Source of the DNA: CBDCXF01 sp965223755
GTDB lineage: Bacteria > Acidobacteriota > Thermoanaerobaculia > Multivoradales > JAHEKO01
Reading direction: 5' to 3'
Assembly (NCBI GenBank): GCA_965223755.1
Contig: CBDCXF010000002.1
Coordinates: forward strand, 620,001 to 684,000
Length of the DNA: 64,000 nt
A program made the position numbers and the translations under genes. Below are positions 9,267 to 18,339 of the stretch, piece after piece (position 1 is the stretch's first letter; the number at the start of each line of letters is the position of its first letter). The notes beneath the pieces were generated by a model that saw nothing but the letters and a program-made list of their open reading frames with translations, was not told the origin of the DNA and made no database searches.

Positions 9267-9376
9267 TTGAGCGGATAGCACATACCGGTGGGCGCCAGCC
9301 CTCCCGCTTCCACGGCGTCCAATACTCGCTCGGGAGTGAGATGAAGAAAGAGGTCTCGATGGTGCTCGTCGCTCAC
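9267..9376 (-). pseudogene. srkA 5' remnant (first 36-37 codons)
   Basis: The frame beginning at the ATG at 9376 reads MSDEHHRDLFLHLTPERV and continues identically to SrkA up to MCYPLN, then loses similarity (QLERTT instead of SFENRV) and runs antisense through the tail of the esterase gene. It lacks all kinase motifs and is a duplicated gene start, not a functional gene. Its ATG is 80 nt downstream of the yjjG stop, the position expected for the original srkA start. Confidence 0.8.
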
Positions 9377-9393
9377 GGAGGCACTCTACCGCC
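9267..9393. repeat. 127-bp direct repeat, copy 2
   Basis: The second copy of the srkA leader and 5' end. It differs from 7581-7707 at four sites by eye. Beyond its upstream edge the sequence has nothing in common with the region upstream of copy 1. Confidence 0.9.
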
Positions 9394-9400
9394 CCAATGA

Positions 9401-9451
9401 GCGGACCGATGAAGCGGGCCAGTGAAGTGGGCCAGTGAAGAGGGCAGCGAA
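9401..9451. repeat. degenerate 13-bp tandem repeat
   Basis: Four adjacent units read GCGGACCGATGAA, GCGGGCCAGTGAA, GTGGGCCAGTGAA and GAGGGCAGCGAA. They lie between the srkA remnant and the 3' end of yjjG, at the edge of the rearranged region. Confidence 0.6.
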
Positions 9452-9455
9452 GCCG

Positions 9456-10145
9456 CTACGCCAGCGCGAGCACGTCGCGAAGCTCATCGTAATCACGTGC
9501 TCGATAGGTGGGTTCCGGCTGCGGCGGATCGCAACTGTGACCGTCAAACCAGCAGGTGTCGATGCCGTAGTCGACACCGCCTTGGATGTCCGACGACAGC
9601 CCATCTCCCACAATGACGGTGTCTTCTTTGGCGGGTTGACCGCAGGCAGAGAACGTCGCGTCGAAGAACGCTCGCGCCGGCTTGGCGGCGCCGATCTCGC
9701 CGGAAATAAGGACGGCTGAAAAATACTGCTCGATCCCCGCGGCAGCGATCCGGCCGCGCTGTACTTCGGCGATACCGTTGGTCACCAGAGCCAGTCGGCA
9801 GTGGACTGAAGCGTGCTCGAGAAAAGCCCGAGCGCCGGCCAAAAGGCCCCCCTCTTGACTCAAGTTGCGAACGAACGCGGCCGACATTCGGTGCGGATCG
9901 GCTTGTTGTCCGGTGTCCTCGAGCAGCTCGGCAAACCGTTCGAACTTGAGGTGCTCCTGACTGACCAATCCCAGCTCGTAGTCCGCCCACAGCTTGGAGT
10001 TGATGCTTCGGAAGCGCCGGAGAAGATCGTCGAAAGGGTCCAGATCGAACGAGGCCCAGGTGCGCTCGAGCGCCGACGCCTGAGCCGAGTCAAAGTCGAG
10101 CAAGGTGCCGTCGGCGTCCAGCAGGAGCCAGCCGTAGCGCGCCAT
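9456..10145 (-). CDS. yjjG: YjjG-type HAD nucleotidase
   Basis: A 229-aa HAD-superfamily phosphatase with the length and motifs of the YjjG 5'-nucleotidase group, which dephosphorylates pyrimidine nucleotides including non-canonical ones. Motif I is LLLDADGTLLDFD near residue 10 (nucleophile Asp), motif II is LALVTNG, the lysine is in GAAKPARAFFDA, and motif IV is VIVGDGLSSDIQGG. The reading frame stays open 75 codons upstream, but that stretch is the antisense of the lipoprotein gene; the ATG at 10145 starts exactly at the conserved domain. It lies 7 nt downstream of the lipoprotein gene. Confidence 0.85.
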   Translation of the reverse strand: MARYGWLLLDADGTLLDFDSAQASALERTWASFDLDPFDDLLRRFRSINSKLWADYELGLVSQEHLKFERFAELLEDTGQQADPHRMSAAFVRNLSQEGGLLAGARAFLEHASVHCRLALVTNGIAEVQRGRIAAAGIEQYFSAVLISGEIGAAKPARAFFDATFSACGQPAKEDTVIVGDGLSSDIQGGVDYGIDTCWFDGHSCDPPQPEPTYRARDYDELRDVLALA

Positions 10146-10152
10146 GGCGGAG

Positions 10153-10524
10153 TTATTGCGTCGATTCGGTGACGTCGAGTTCCGCCTGGTAGGGCAAAGC
10201 GTAGCCTTCACTACGGATAGCCACCTCCGCGCCCGCCTCGACTTGAAAACCGTCCAACTTCTTCCAGCCCAGCTCGACGGTCTCGCCGGCGGCGATCGAT
10301 GCCAGCTCATAGTTCTTGACGTCGCCGTTGGGATTCTCAATCCGCACTTCGAGGCGGGACAGAGCCTCAACGTTGCGGTTGGTAATGCGGACGATCTTGC
10401 CCAAGCCGACGATCGATTCCCTGTATTGCACCTCCAGAGGAGGCGCCTCCAGCCGGCTGCAGGAGCACAGCGCGGCCACCAAGACCAAGCCGGTCAGGCT
10501 TTTGAGTAGAAGCGAATTTTGCAT
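10153..10524 (-). CDS. small lipoprotein, immunoglobulin-like fold
   Basis: A 123-aa protein with a lipoprotein signal (LVLVAALCSC) and a roughly 95-residue beta-rich domain (IVRITNRNVEALSRLEVRI, VELGWKKLDGFQVEAG). The pattern resembles FxLYD-like or other Ig-like domains of small lipoproteins that lack a known role. It is followed after 7 nt by yjjG and is probably co-transcribed with it. Confidence 0.65.
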   Translation of the reverse strand: MQNSLLLKSLTGLVLVAALCSCSRLEAPPLEVQYRESIVGLGKIVRITNRNVEALSRLEVRIENPNGDVKNYELASIAAGETVELGWKKLDGFQVEAGAEVAIRSEGYALPYQAELDVTESTQ

Positions 10525-10622
10525 CGCGCGATGCTACCCGATCAACTAACAACGTTAGGCGGCTTAAGACGCGAAAAGCAACCTAGTGTTATCTTCCTTC
10601 TGTTCTTTGGGGGGGTTTCGAC

Positions 10623-13082
10623 ATGACATCTTTTGCAAAACTTGGCTACGGGTGGTTGGTTGCGTACCTGCTGGCTGGACCGATGCTGGCTAGGGCGCTA
10701 GGGGCTCAAGTGCCCGCCCACGGGGTAAGAGAAGCCATCGCGGACATGGAGGGCGCCGCTGGCGGCCGCATCCGAACGGTCGCTTCTGAGAAGACCGACC
10801 TCGTGATTTTCCTCGGCACCGAGCTCGGCAAACCGATCAAGGGGCGGCTGAGCGCAGCCGACCCGGCTCAGGATCGTGCCACGGATTTCTTGGATCGATT
10901 CGGTCGCGCTTTCGGCATTGACGACCCTTCGGAATTGAGCCTCTCGAACGTTTCGGCAGTCGACGAAGTCGGTTTGGAGCACGTGCGGTTCCGCCAAACC
11001 TACCGGGGAGTTCCAGTAACTGGCGGTGAAGTGATGGTCCATTTGCGGGGCGCCGATGTCGTCTCCGCAAATGCCAAGGTCTTGGATGACCTAGGCGACA
11101 TCGATGTCCAACCGAGAGTCTCGGTCGGCAAAGCCGCAGCCCTCGCCACCCAGGCAATCACCGAGCAGTTTGGGAAGCGAAAAGTGTGGTTTTCCGATCC
11201 GCGTCTTGAGATTCTCAATCGCGGCCTGCTCGGCGAGCGTGCCTCAGCCACGCGACTGGCGTGGTTCGTCGAAGCGCGTGCGCTGGACTTGCGCGAGTAC
11301 CTCTGGCTCGACGCTGCATCGGGAAAGATTTTGCTGCAGTTCAGCCAGCTCACTGACGCCAAAGATCGGCAGGTTTACGACGCCGATGACCCCGGAGACG
11401 GCGTGTTCAACGATCTCCCCGGCATCTTGGTGCGGGATGAAGGCGACCCCGCCACCGGCGATAGCGACGTGGATTCGGCCTACGACTTTGCTGGCGACAC
11501 CTACGACTATTTCTTCAATGAGCATGGCCGTGACAGCTACGATGATGCGGGAGCGACGATCGTCTCAAGCGTCCACTTCTGTTCATCCAGCACTTCCTGC
11601 CCCATGGTCAACGCCTTTTGGAACGGCATACAGATGGTCTACGGCGAAGGGTTTTCGGCCGCCGATGACGTCGTCGCCCATGAATTGACTCACGCGGTCA
11701 CCGAAAGAACTGCCAACCTTTTTTACTACATGCAAAGCGGCGCCTTGAACGAGTCCTACTCCGATATCTTTGGCGAGACCGTCGACCTTCTCAATGGTGA
11801 CGCCGGCACCCGCTGGGATCTGGGTGAAGACATACCCGGCATCGGAGCGATTCGGGACATGGACGATCCCACGGTGTTCAACGATCCGGGCAAGGTCAGC
11901 GACCCCGAGTTCATCTGCAACGGTGGTGGATTCGATCCGGCGGCCGACCGGGGCGGCGTACACCAGAACAGTGGCGTCCCCAATCACGCCTACGCTTTGA
12001 TGGTCGACGGCGGCAGCTACAACGGCTTCTCCATCACCGGCATCGGCCTGACGAAGGCAGGAAAGATCCAGTACCGTGCGCTGTCAACCTATTTGCTGTC
12101 GGCTTCCGACTTTCTCGACAACTACAACGCTCTCAACCAATCGTGCCAGGACCTCATCGGAACCGTGGGCATTACCGCAGGGGATTGCACCGAAGTTACC
12201 AAGGCTCTCGACGCAGTCGAGATGGCTTCCACGTGGCCCTGCACTCCGCCAACACAGGCGGCCACCCCCGATCTCTGCAGCCCGGGCAGCACCGCCAGCG
12301 TCATTTCGCTGGAGGACTTTTCCAGCGGCGCCGGTCTTTCCCCCTGTCCAACCGCCACGGCGCCCACGGCTTGGTGCTGGAACGACACCAGCAGCGTCCT
12401 CGGCCCTTTCGCCACCAGCGGTACGGCCAGTGCTTGGGGATACAACCGGCCGACGAAAGGCAATCTGATCCGGGAATTCGTGGCCAGCAACCCGCTCGCG
12501 GCGGACGCCTGGTTGCAGTTCAACCACTCCTTCGGATTCGAGAACACCTTTTCGAACGGCACTTATTGGGATGGCGGCGTGCTGGAGTACAGCACCAATG
12601 GCGGCAGCACCTGGACCGACGCCGGTTCTCTGATCGTCGACGGCCAAAGCTACAGCGGCAACATCAGAGCGGGCGGCGGCCCCAATGCCAATCCCCTCGC
12701 CGGCCAGTCCGCTTTCGTCGGCGAAAGCTGGGGCTTCACCGCCACCCAGATGGACCTGAGTTCGCTCGCGGCCACCGACTTTCGCCTGCGCTTCAATATC
12801 GGCACCGACGGTTCCGTTGACGACTACGGTTGGTTCATCGACGACCTCGTTCTCTACACCTGCGAGACCAATATATGCGTCGCCGATCTCAGCCTCACTT
12901 CAGCCGACAACGGCTCAGCCATGAGCTACTCGGCCACCAACACCATCACCGCGGGTAGTGGCTTTGCTGTCGGTGGTACCGAGACGGTCGACTTCAGTGC
13001 TGGAACCTCAATCATTTTGGAGAACGACTTCTCCGTCGCCAGCGGAGGTCAATTCACGGCTCGGCTTGACGGTTGTCCTTGA
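10623..13082 (+). CDS. secreted M4 thermolysin-like metalloprotease
   Basis: An 819-aa secreted zinc endopeptidase. A signal peptide covers about residues 1-28. An FTP/PepSY-like propeptide follows (ATDFLDRFGRAFGI, YRGVPVTGGEVMVHL). The catalytic domain has HELTH at 353-357, the third zinc ligand Glu377 in GALNESYSDIFGE (24 residues after the first His, as in thermolysin), and the transition-state His in GGVHQNSGVPNHAY. After the protease come a beta-sandwich region with paired cysteines (about 560-745) and a C-terminal repeat-like module ending in SGGQFTARLDGCP, of a kind often found at the C-terminus of exported proteins. It is expected to be activated by pro-domain removal. It is convergent with the S8 protease gene. 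Confidence 0.92.
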   Translation: MTSFAKLGYGWLVAYLLAGPMLARALGAQVPAHGVREAIADMEGAAGGRIRTVASEKTDLVIFLGTELGKPIKGRLSAADPAQDRATDFLDRFGRAFGIDDPSELSLSNVSAVDEVGLEHVRFRQTYRGVPVTGGEVMVHLRGADVVSANAKVLDDLGDIDVQPRVSVGKAAALATQAITEQFGKRKVWFSDPRLEILNRGLLGERASATRLAWFVEARALDLREYLWLDAASGKILLQFSQLTDAKDRQVYDADDPGDGVFNDLPGILVRDEGDPATGDSDVDSAYDFAGDTYDYFFNEHGRDSYDDAGATIVSSVHFCSSSTSCPMVNAFWNGIQMVYGEGFSAADDVVAHELTHAVTERTANLFYYMQSGALNESYSDIFGETVDLLNGDAGTRWDLGEDIPGIGAIRDMDDPTVFNDPGKVSDPEFICNGGGFDPAADRGGVHQNSGVPNHAYALMVDGGSYNGFSITGIGLTKAGKIQYRALSTYLLSASDFLDNYNALNQSCQDLIGTVGITAGDCTEVTKALDAVEMASTWPCTPPTQAATPDLCSPGSTASVISLEDFSSGAGLSPCPTATAPTAWCWNDTSSVLGPFATSGTASAWGYNRPTKGNLIREFVASNPLAADAWLQFNHSFGFENTFSNGTYWDGGVLEYSTNGGSTWTDAGSLIVDGQSYSGNIRAGGGPNANPLAGQSAFVGESWGFTATQMDLSSLAATDFRLRFNIGTDGSVDDYGWFIDDLVLYTCETNICVADLSLTSADNGSAMSYSATNTITAGSGFAVGGTETVDFSAGTSIILENDFSVASGGQFTARLDGCP

Positions 13083-13208
13083 GGCTGCGCCGAGGCACGG
13101 ATCCTTGTGAGACGTCGCATCGAACTTTGTTCTGCGCCTAAGGTTGGTCGCCCCGATTTATCGGAATTAGGGCTCGCCTGCCACCTTCGGTCGGCGCTCA
13201 GATTCCGT

Positions 13209-13231
13209 CGTCATCGTCAGCGACGATGACG
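13209..13231. terminator. hairpin between convergent protease genes
   Basis: A perfect 10-bp stem (arms CGTCATCGTC and GACGATGACG) with a 3-nt loop lies in the 201-bp gap between the rightward M4 gene and the leftward S8 gene. The position fits a bidirectional transcription stop; there is no long T-run, so the call is tentative. Confidence 0.45.
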
Positions 13232-13283
13232 TCCGCTGAAGCTGTATCGGGCATACCCTATAGTTCGCAGGCTACTGCCACTC

Positions 13284-15254
13284 CTACGGACAGATATTGT
13301 GATAATTCCAGGCAATCGCGTAGTAGCGTGAAAAATCGGCTGGCGGATTGGAGATGCTGATTGTGATGGTGTAGGTGTGTCCCGCAGTTGGTACAAACTC
13401 AACAAATTCGTAATTATTTTGGGCGGAAAGGGACCAAGCGACCGCGGCGCCAGTTGCCTGGTCGTAAACTCTTAAATCCAGGTCCAGATCGAGCATCGTG
13501 TTGGTATCGTTGGTTGCGAGGCTGTCCCAGGTCAGAGCAACACGAATTTTTCTGCCGGGGTCGGGTGCCGCAACTGACCAGGACTTGGAGAAGGCTCCGC
13601 TGCCGTCAAAACTGTTTTCGGTCATGGAGCCGAAGTCGTGTGCGTTGTTCGCTGGCATCGAGGAGGTCTGGCGCCGTTGCGCAATTGCGACGGCCTCAAA
13701 TGCATCAACCATCCCCACACCATCGGCACCGTCCGGGCTGTTGTCCGCGGTCCAGGCACTACCATCGGCCATCTGATAGCCGGCCGAAGCCATTAAGATG
13801 GCGCGCACGGCCTCCGGCCAGTATTTCAGGCTGGGATTAGAACTCATCACCAGCGATGCAATTGACGCCACCACTGGCGCAGCCGCACTCGTACCACCGA
13901 AGTCACGATTCAACAAACAATGACGGCTGCCGGGCGCGGCAATTTCAGGGAGCTCTCGGACCGCGTAGGTGGGATTGGTTACGGCACTGCTGGCGACTAT
14001 CGCGTCATCGCAGATGTCCCCGTCAGCGTTGTTCTCAATGTTGCCTACCGCAAAGTAGTTGTATCCCTTCGGAAAGACAAAAGGTACAAAATTTCCCGCG
14101 GCGGAAAACACCGACGGAAAAGGATATCGGACCACTGCGTAATCGAAAAACTTGTCTCGCGCCGCCAAGTTACCTGTGCCTTCGTCGCCCAGACCCCAAC
14201 TCATCGTTACCACATTGACTCCGTTTTGCACGGACCAGCCATACTGAGCCATGTAGTCCTGATTGGTTCCGGCAGTGTTGGCTGCAAGCACATCGGCACC
14301 GGGTGCATAACCCTGCAATGGACCGTCACAGATATCGCTTCCGGCACCGTCGAAGGTATTACCGATCATGGCGTAGCTATTGGTCACATGAGCATCACCC
14401 GCGACCCCGGGAGTGCGAGTTGCAGCTAGATTGAAACAGTCATCTGGGTGATCATTACCACCATCTTCCACCACTGCGATCCGTACCCCACTGCCGTCAT
14501 AACCGAGTTGATGAACCAAATCAGTGCCAGTACTTGGCAATGACGCTTGAATGTCCTTACAAGCAAGTGCCACATCTAGAGGTGGATCCTCCTTCGGAGG
14601 TATCTCACCGATGTAGATAAATTTGTCCTCGCAATAGACATCCAACAGTTGCTCACGGCTTAGTTCCGCCTCGATAAAAGGTCCAAACGCAGCTCTTATT
14701 TGAGGTGCTGGTACCTCTCGGTCCTGCAAAGCCAGAGTAAAGAATTCAGCCGCATACTCTTCGGTCTGATGACGGATCTCAGTGGCCAATGGTCCAATCA
14801 CTTGATCGATCCTTTCCGCGTCGACCTCGGACTTGTCCAACTCAGGTTCCTGTACTGCCATTTGAAATAGCAGCCGGTTCACGGTGCCAGTCGGCTGTGC
14901 GACAACTCGGTCATAGAAGTCTGGCTCTAGGGCGCAGTAGAGCTGCCTCTTCACCAGTCGATCCTGCTGTCTCAAAGCCACCAGATCCACCCGCTCACCA
15001 TAACCGTCAAATGAAAGCTTGTGTAAGCGCCCACTGCGTGCGTCGTGCAAACTGAAGGTTTCAACTTCGGCCGCAAGTTGCGGCAGCACGGTACGGTGCT
15101 GCGCCAGCAACTGCAGTTGATCCTCGGTTTGCAGCAGTTTCTTGAGTTCGGACTCGTTGTTGATGTCGGCCAATTCGTCCGCCGTGACTAGCGTCGGACC
15201 AACGAACAGCGTGATGCTCAGCAGACTGCTCGAAACTATCCTTTGGTTCATCAT
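13284..15254 (-). CDS. secreted S8 subtilisin-like protease
   Basis: A 656-aa exported serine protease. A signal peptide (about 25 residues, ending TLVTA) and a roughly 200-residue charged pro-region precede the catalytic domain. The triad is read as Asp264 (IAVVEDGG), His289 (DAHVTNSY) and Ser456 (GTSAAAP), with Asn388 in SAAGN as the oxyanion residue. The His motif is degenerate compared with the usual HGTHVAG, so the His assignment is less certain than the others. A C-terminal beta domain (about 540-656) resembles P-proprotein or pre-peptidase modules (IRVALTWDS, LDLDLRVYD). GGAG lies just before the double ATG. The 722-aa secreted protein gene lies 42 nt upstream on the same strand. Confidence 0.88.
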   Translation of the reverse strand: MMNQRIVSSSLLSITLFVGPTLVTADELADINNESELKKLLQTEDQLQLLAQHRTVLPQLAAEVETFSLHDARSGRLHKLSFDGYGERVDLVALRQQDRLVKRQLYCALEPDFYDRVVAQPTGTVNRLLFQMAVQEPELDKSEVDAERIDQVIGPLATEIRHQTEEYAAEFFTLALQDREVPAPQIRAAFGPFIEAELSREQLLDVYCEDKFIYIGEIPPKEDPPLDVALACKDIQASLPSTGTDLVHQLGYDGSGVRIAVVEDGGNDHPDDCFNLAATRTPGVAGDAHVTNSYAMIGNTFDGAGSDICDGPLQGYAPGADVLAANTAGTNQDYMAQYGWSVQNGVNVVTMSWGLGDEGTGNLAARDKFFDYAVVRYPFPSVFSAAGNFVPFVFPKGYNYFAVGNIENNADGDICDDAIVASSAVTNPTYAVRELPEIAAPGSRHCLLNRDFGGTSAAAPVVASIASLVMSSNPSLKYWPEAVRAILMASAGYQMADGSAWTADNSPDGADGVGMVDAFEAVAIAQRRQTSSMPANNAHDFGSMTENSFDGSGAFSKSWSVAAPDPGRKIRVALTWDSLATNDTNTMLDLDLDLRVYDQATGAAVAWSLSAQNNYEFVEFVPTAGHTYTITISISNPPADFSRYYAIAWNYHNICP

Positions 15255-15296
15255 CTTCTCCAGATAATTGGTTGATTGTTGGCGCAGGAAAATGAG

Positions 15297-17465
15297 CTAT
15301 TGCAGATCATTCATGCGGATAGCCATCTCACCGGTGACGGACTGCACCGGCGTCGTGCCGACATATATGGTCGTGATCACCGGCACGCGAACAAAAGTGC
15401 GCTGACCGATGCGGCTGGCAACCTCAGCTAGCAGCGGCGAGATGTGCTCCGCTCCAGGCGGCGGATCGTAAACATGCTCGAAGCGAGAGGGCATGTACCG
15501 GGAGGCGAAGGCAAAACCAGGATGATTGGTCGGCCCTAGAAATGTCGACTCCCAATGGACGGTCTGAACTTCGACGACGTCGTATTGAGTGCTGTGGTTT
15601 AGATTGCAGTCAGCATCAACAAGGTCGACATCGTTGGTGGTCCAGTCACCGTCATCGATGTTGTTCCAGCCCTCCAGGTCGCAGATTTGATCCATGCATT
15701 CGCTGCTAGTGGTCTCAATCACAACGCGCTGCAACGCGGCCGGCCGTTCATGATCAAACTTCAGCGAAGTGAATACGGGCGTGCTCCACCAGTCGAAGGC
15801 CAGCGCTGTTCCGATGGCCAGTTCGGCCGCTTGCCCGGTCTGCGAATCGAAGGTACCCCAACCACCCCTTGGGTCACCGTTAGGAAACACGTTGGAATTT
15901 CCCTCGTTCTGATTCAGCCGTTCAGCGTCCAAGTCTGGGCCGGTAATAGATCCGGACGGCGGAAACGCGTTCTCCGGCTGATACAAGGGGTCTCGATAAT
16001 AAGATTTCCACTGCAACGCCATGTGGCCCCATTGCTCGACAATGCCCGTGCTCGCGTCCCCTACAATCCAAGTGGTGTCGTAGGGCCCATCGATCTCGCT
16101 CATCTCGTACTCACAGGTGGCGTTGGCGGCCACGTCGGAGAAACACCCAGCTAACAGCAACAGTTCTCCATCGATCGCGGTTAGCGAGAATTCGGTCTGT
16201 TCCTGAGGATGGGTAAACGAAACAGCAACCTGCTCGCTGAGCGTAAGTGGATCGAGCCGTCGCAGGAAATAGGTGCCTGCTTGTTCGTTGCCCTGATCGG
16301 CGTACAGCGTCGTGAAACGCAACGGAGCTGTTTCAGACGGCACGCTTGGTAGCTGCCCCGAACCCACCAGATAGAGGGCGCCATCGGCCTGATCGAAATA
16401 TAGATCGTGGCCGTCAGTGGAGCCCGTGGAAGCACCGTAGGTAGTGGTGACTAACGGCTGGAGGCTGCTGTTCAATCGGCGCACAAACACTTGGCCGTCG
16501 CCGGTTTCGCTGCCCTCTTGATTCCGTTCAGAAGTGCGCTCGACGCCCAGCAGCAGGACATCTCCCGTGTATATATTCCGTTCCAGCGCCCGAATTTGAT
16601 CTGAAACCTGATACAACGATTCCGCTTGCGACCGTGCATCGAGACGGATCAGGTTGGCCCGATCCGCGGTTTGCAGTACCAAGTAATGACCGCCATCGGC
16701 CGAGGCTGTGTTGATTACGCCGCTGGGGTGGCCAAAACTGATCGCAATATCAATGCGATCGGCCTGATTGGTTTGACTCTCAAGCAGATCACCCGTCAGA
16801 GATAGCTGGCCGTCCCGCTCGACGAACCCCCTGGCACCGTTCGTGGTCAGCTCAAACAGCGTTGCTCCGGTCTGGGGGTCTTGACCGTAAAGTTTGTGGT
16901 TGCCGGCAGCATGGGCGACGTAATCAATAGCCGGTACCTGCAGTTGGATGCGGCTGCTATCGGCGGTAGCGGAGAGCTGGTAACTCAGAGTTAGCTTGCG
17001 CGGATTCAGATGATAAGAAAGATCGATGCCGGGGTAGACCTGCGGCAACAACGCTGTGGTGTATGCGCCGGCTGATGCGGTACCTGCCCCAGTGTCGATT
17101 CGCGCCCCTCCAGGCAACACGGACACCCCGCTCAGCGTCGTTTCAGACGTGGCACCGAGTGGGACAAATGTCAGATCGTGCAGACGGACACTATGCGCAT
17201 CCGGCATGATTAGAGTGATGTCGCCCGCTGGGCCGATGCTTACGCCGGTGCCCGCTGCAGCTATCGCACTTAGTCCAGTCTCACTGTCCACGAATGGGAG
17301 CTCCAAATTGGCTATCGAGTCAGCAAACGCCGCTTCTTCCAATTGCGGGCAATAAGGATTCGTTGTTTCGGCCAGCAATGGCTGGAACGACATCCAGCCA
17401 GTAAACAGAGCCAGTGCAGACTTGCTAGTACGTGAAGTTGCCACCCTCTTGTGTAGTGAGTGCAT
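15297..17465 (-). CDS. large secreted beta-rich protein, unknown function
   Basis: A 722-aa exported protein with a signal peptide (SALALFTGWMSFQPLLAET) and GGAGG in front of the ATG. Residues 60-260 (GISLS/GIDLSYHL-type strands) resemble the N-terminal beta domain that precedes SBBP repeats in large secreted proteins, and residues 270-480 read like propeller blades (VLLLGVERTSER, LYLVGSGQLP). The C-terminal 230 residues contain four cysteines (SSECMDQICDLEGW) and no known motif. No catalytic signature is seen. It lies upstream of the S8 protease gene with a 42-nt gap, so it may be a partner or substrate; that is inference. Confidence 0.65.
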   Translation of the reverse strand: MHSLHKRVATSRTSKSALALFTGWMSFQPLLAETTNPYCPQLEEAAFADSIANLELPFVDSETGLSAIAAAGTGVSIGPAGDITLIMPDAHSVRLHDLTFVPLGATSETTLSGVSVLPGGARIDTGAGTASAGAYTTALLPQVYPGIDLSYHLNPRKLTLSYQLSATADSSRIQLQVPAIDYVAHAAGNHKLYGQDPQTGATLFELTTNGARGFVERDGQLSLTGDLLESQTNQADRIDIAISFGHPSGVINTASADGGHYLVLQTADRANLIRLDARSQAESLYQVSDQIRALERNIYTGDVLLLGVERTSERNQEGSETGDGQVFVRRLNSSLQPLVTTTYGASTGSTDGHDLYFDQADGALYLVGSGQLPSVPSETAPLRFTTLYADQGNEQAGTYFLRRLDPLTLSEQVAVSFTHPQEQTEFSLTAIDGELLLLAGCFSDVAANATCEYEMSEIDGPYDTTWIVGDASTGIVEQWGHMALQWKSYYRDPLYQPENAFPPSGSITGPDLDAERLNQNEGNSNVFPNGDPRGGWGTFDSQTGQAAELAIGTALAFDWWSTPVFTSLKFDHERPAALQRVVIETTSSECMDQICDLEGWNNIDDGDWTTNDVDLVDADCNLNHSTQYDVVEVQTVHWESTFLGPTNHPGFAFASRYMPSRFEHVYDPPPGAEHISPLLAEVASRIGQRTFVRVPVITTIYVGTTPVQSVTGEMAIRMNDLQ

Positions 17466-17616
17466 AGAAACCTCCAGGCCGCGCTTTTAGTTTTGTGCGA
17501 TCGAATAGAAAACAACCGAAGTCAAATGAATAAATCGTTGCGATGGCTCTTATTCGAATTGTCCTCAAAGCCATCTCCAGCTCATGCCTTACGAGAGTTC
17601 ACTCCTCTTCTGCGTC

Positions 17617-18039
17617 CTACGCACAGATCGACGAATTACATTGATTGGAGCAGCACTCCCGGTCTTCAGCGCATTCGTGCCCTTCGGGCCGGCAATCGTC
17701 GTTCGGGGGGTTAGCTGGATCGTCGGCAGTCGCTGACACGCATTTGCCCTGAACCTTGCTGTCGCAAATAAGGCCAGAACAGCAGGACAGTTCATCCCAC
17801 CTTGAGCAGAGTGACCCTCGTGGTAGGCAAGGCTTAGGTCCGAGACACTCCGGATCGTCCGCGAGATTCTCGGGAGGAAGTTCTGTGCCCCACGGCGGGC
17901 TTTCAAGAAGAGTCTCTTGGGACGCCATTGCGTCAGGACTATTAGCAGTGTCTACTGACTGATCGCTGTTGACTTTTTCGGTGCCCACAAGCGCTATCAA
18001 CATGAGCGCGAAAGACGCAGTGCTCAAGCGGATTTGCAT
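17617..18039 (-). CDS. secreted protein with two knottin-like motifs
   Basis: A 140-aa exported protein. The start at 18039 is fixed by AGGAGG and by the signal peptide that begins there (MQIRLSTASFALMLIALVG). After a low-complexity linker (about 25-62) come two cysteine clusters with inhibitor-cystine-knot spacing. The first is Cys71, 78, 86, 87, 92, 100 (gaps 6, 7, 0, 4, 7), with one extra Cys65. The second is Cys116, 123, 129, 130, 134, 139 (gaps 6, 5, 0, 3, 4). In animals and fungi such knots form toxins and protease inhibitors; a bacterial role is unknown. Neighbours are secreted proteases and a divergent sigma/kinase pair. Confidence 0.7.
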   Translation of the reverse strand: MQIRLSTASFALMLIALVGTEKVNSDQSVDTANSPDAMASQETLLESPPWGTELPPENLADDPECLGPKPCLPRGSLCSRWDELSCCSGLICDSKVQGKCVSATADDPANPPNDDCRPEGHECAEDRECCSNQCNSSICA

Positions 18040-18339
18040 TGAAAGTTCCTCCTTTTTCAAAACGAAGTCAAAACGACATTGCCACCCTTCTCTTACTAGT
18101 GCGCCAAATCGGTCGCGTCTGCCTCACCGAGAAACAACTCCATCCTACGCGGACGTCGCGCACTGATCGCGGAAGAAATGGAGCCTTGGGATTACGCCAG
18201 CCTCTTGTGAGGTCGTACGGTTAGACCACCTTTGACGTCTATTGGATTGGCGCAGCCAGCTCGATCTACAATGGCTGGGTTGGTTGAAGAACGCCGGTTG
18301 AGTAGTTGTCGCCGGTTAGGTTTGGTGGGGGAACAGCAC
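18040..18339. other. divergent intergenic region, knottin gene and sigma factor
   Basis: A gap of 300 bp that must hold the promoters of the leftward knottin-like gene and of the rightward sigma factor. Good ribosome-binding sites are visible at both ends (AGGAGG before 18039, GGGGGA before 18340). I could not pick a promoter with confidence. Confidence 0.4.

Noticed and set aside
9146..9376. 76-codon frame starting like SrkA
   Set aside because: Not a gene: after about 37 codons it runs antisense into the esterase gene. Listed as a remnant.
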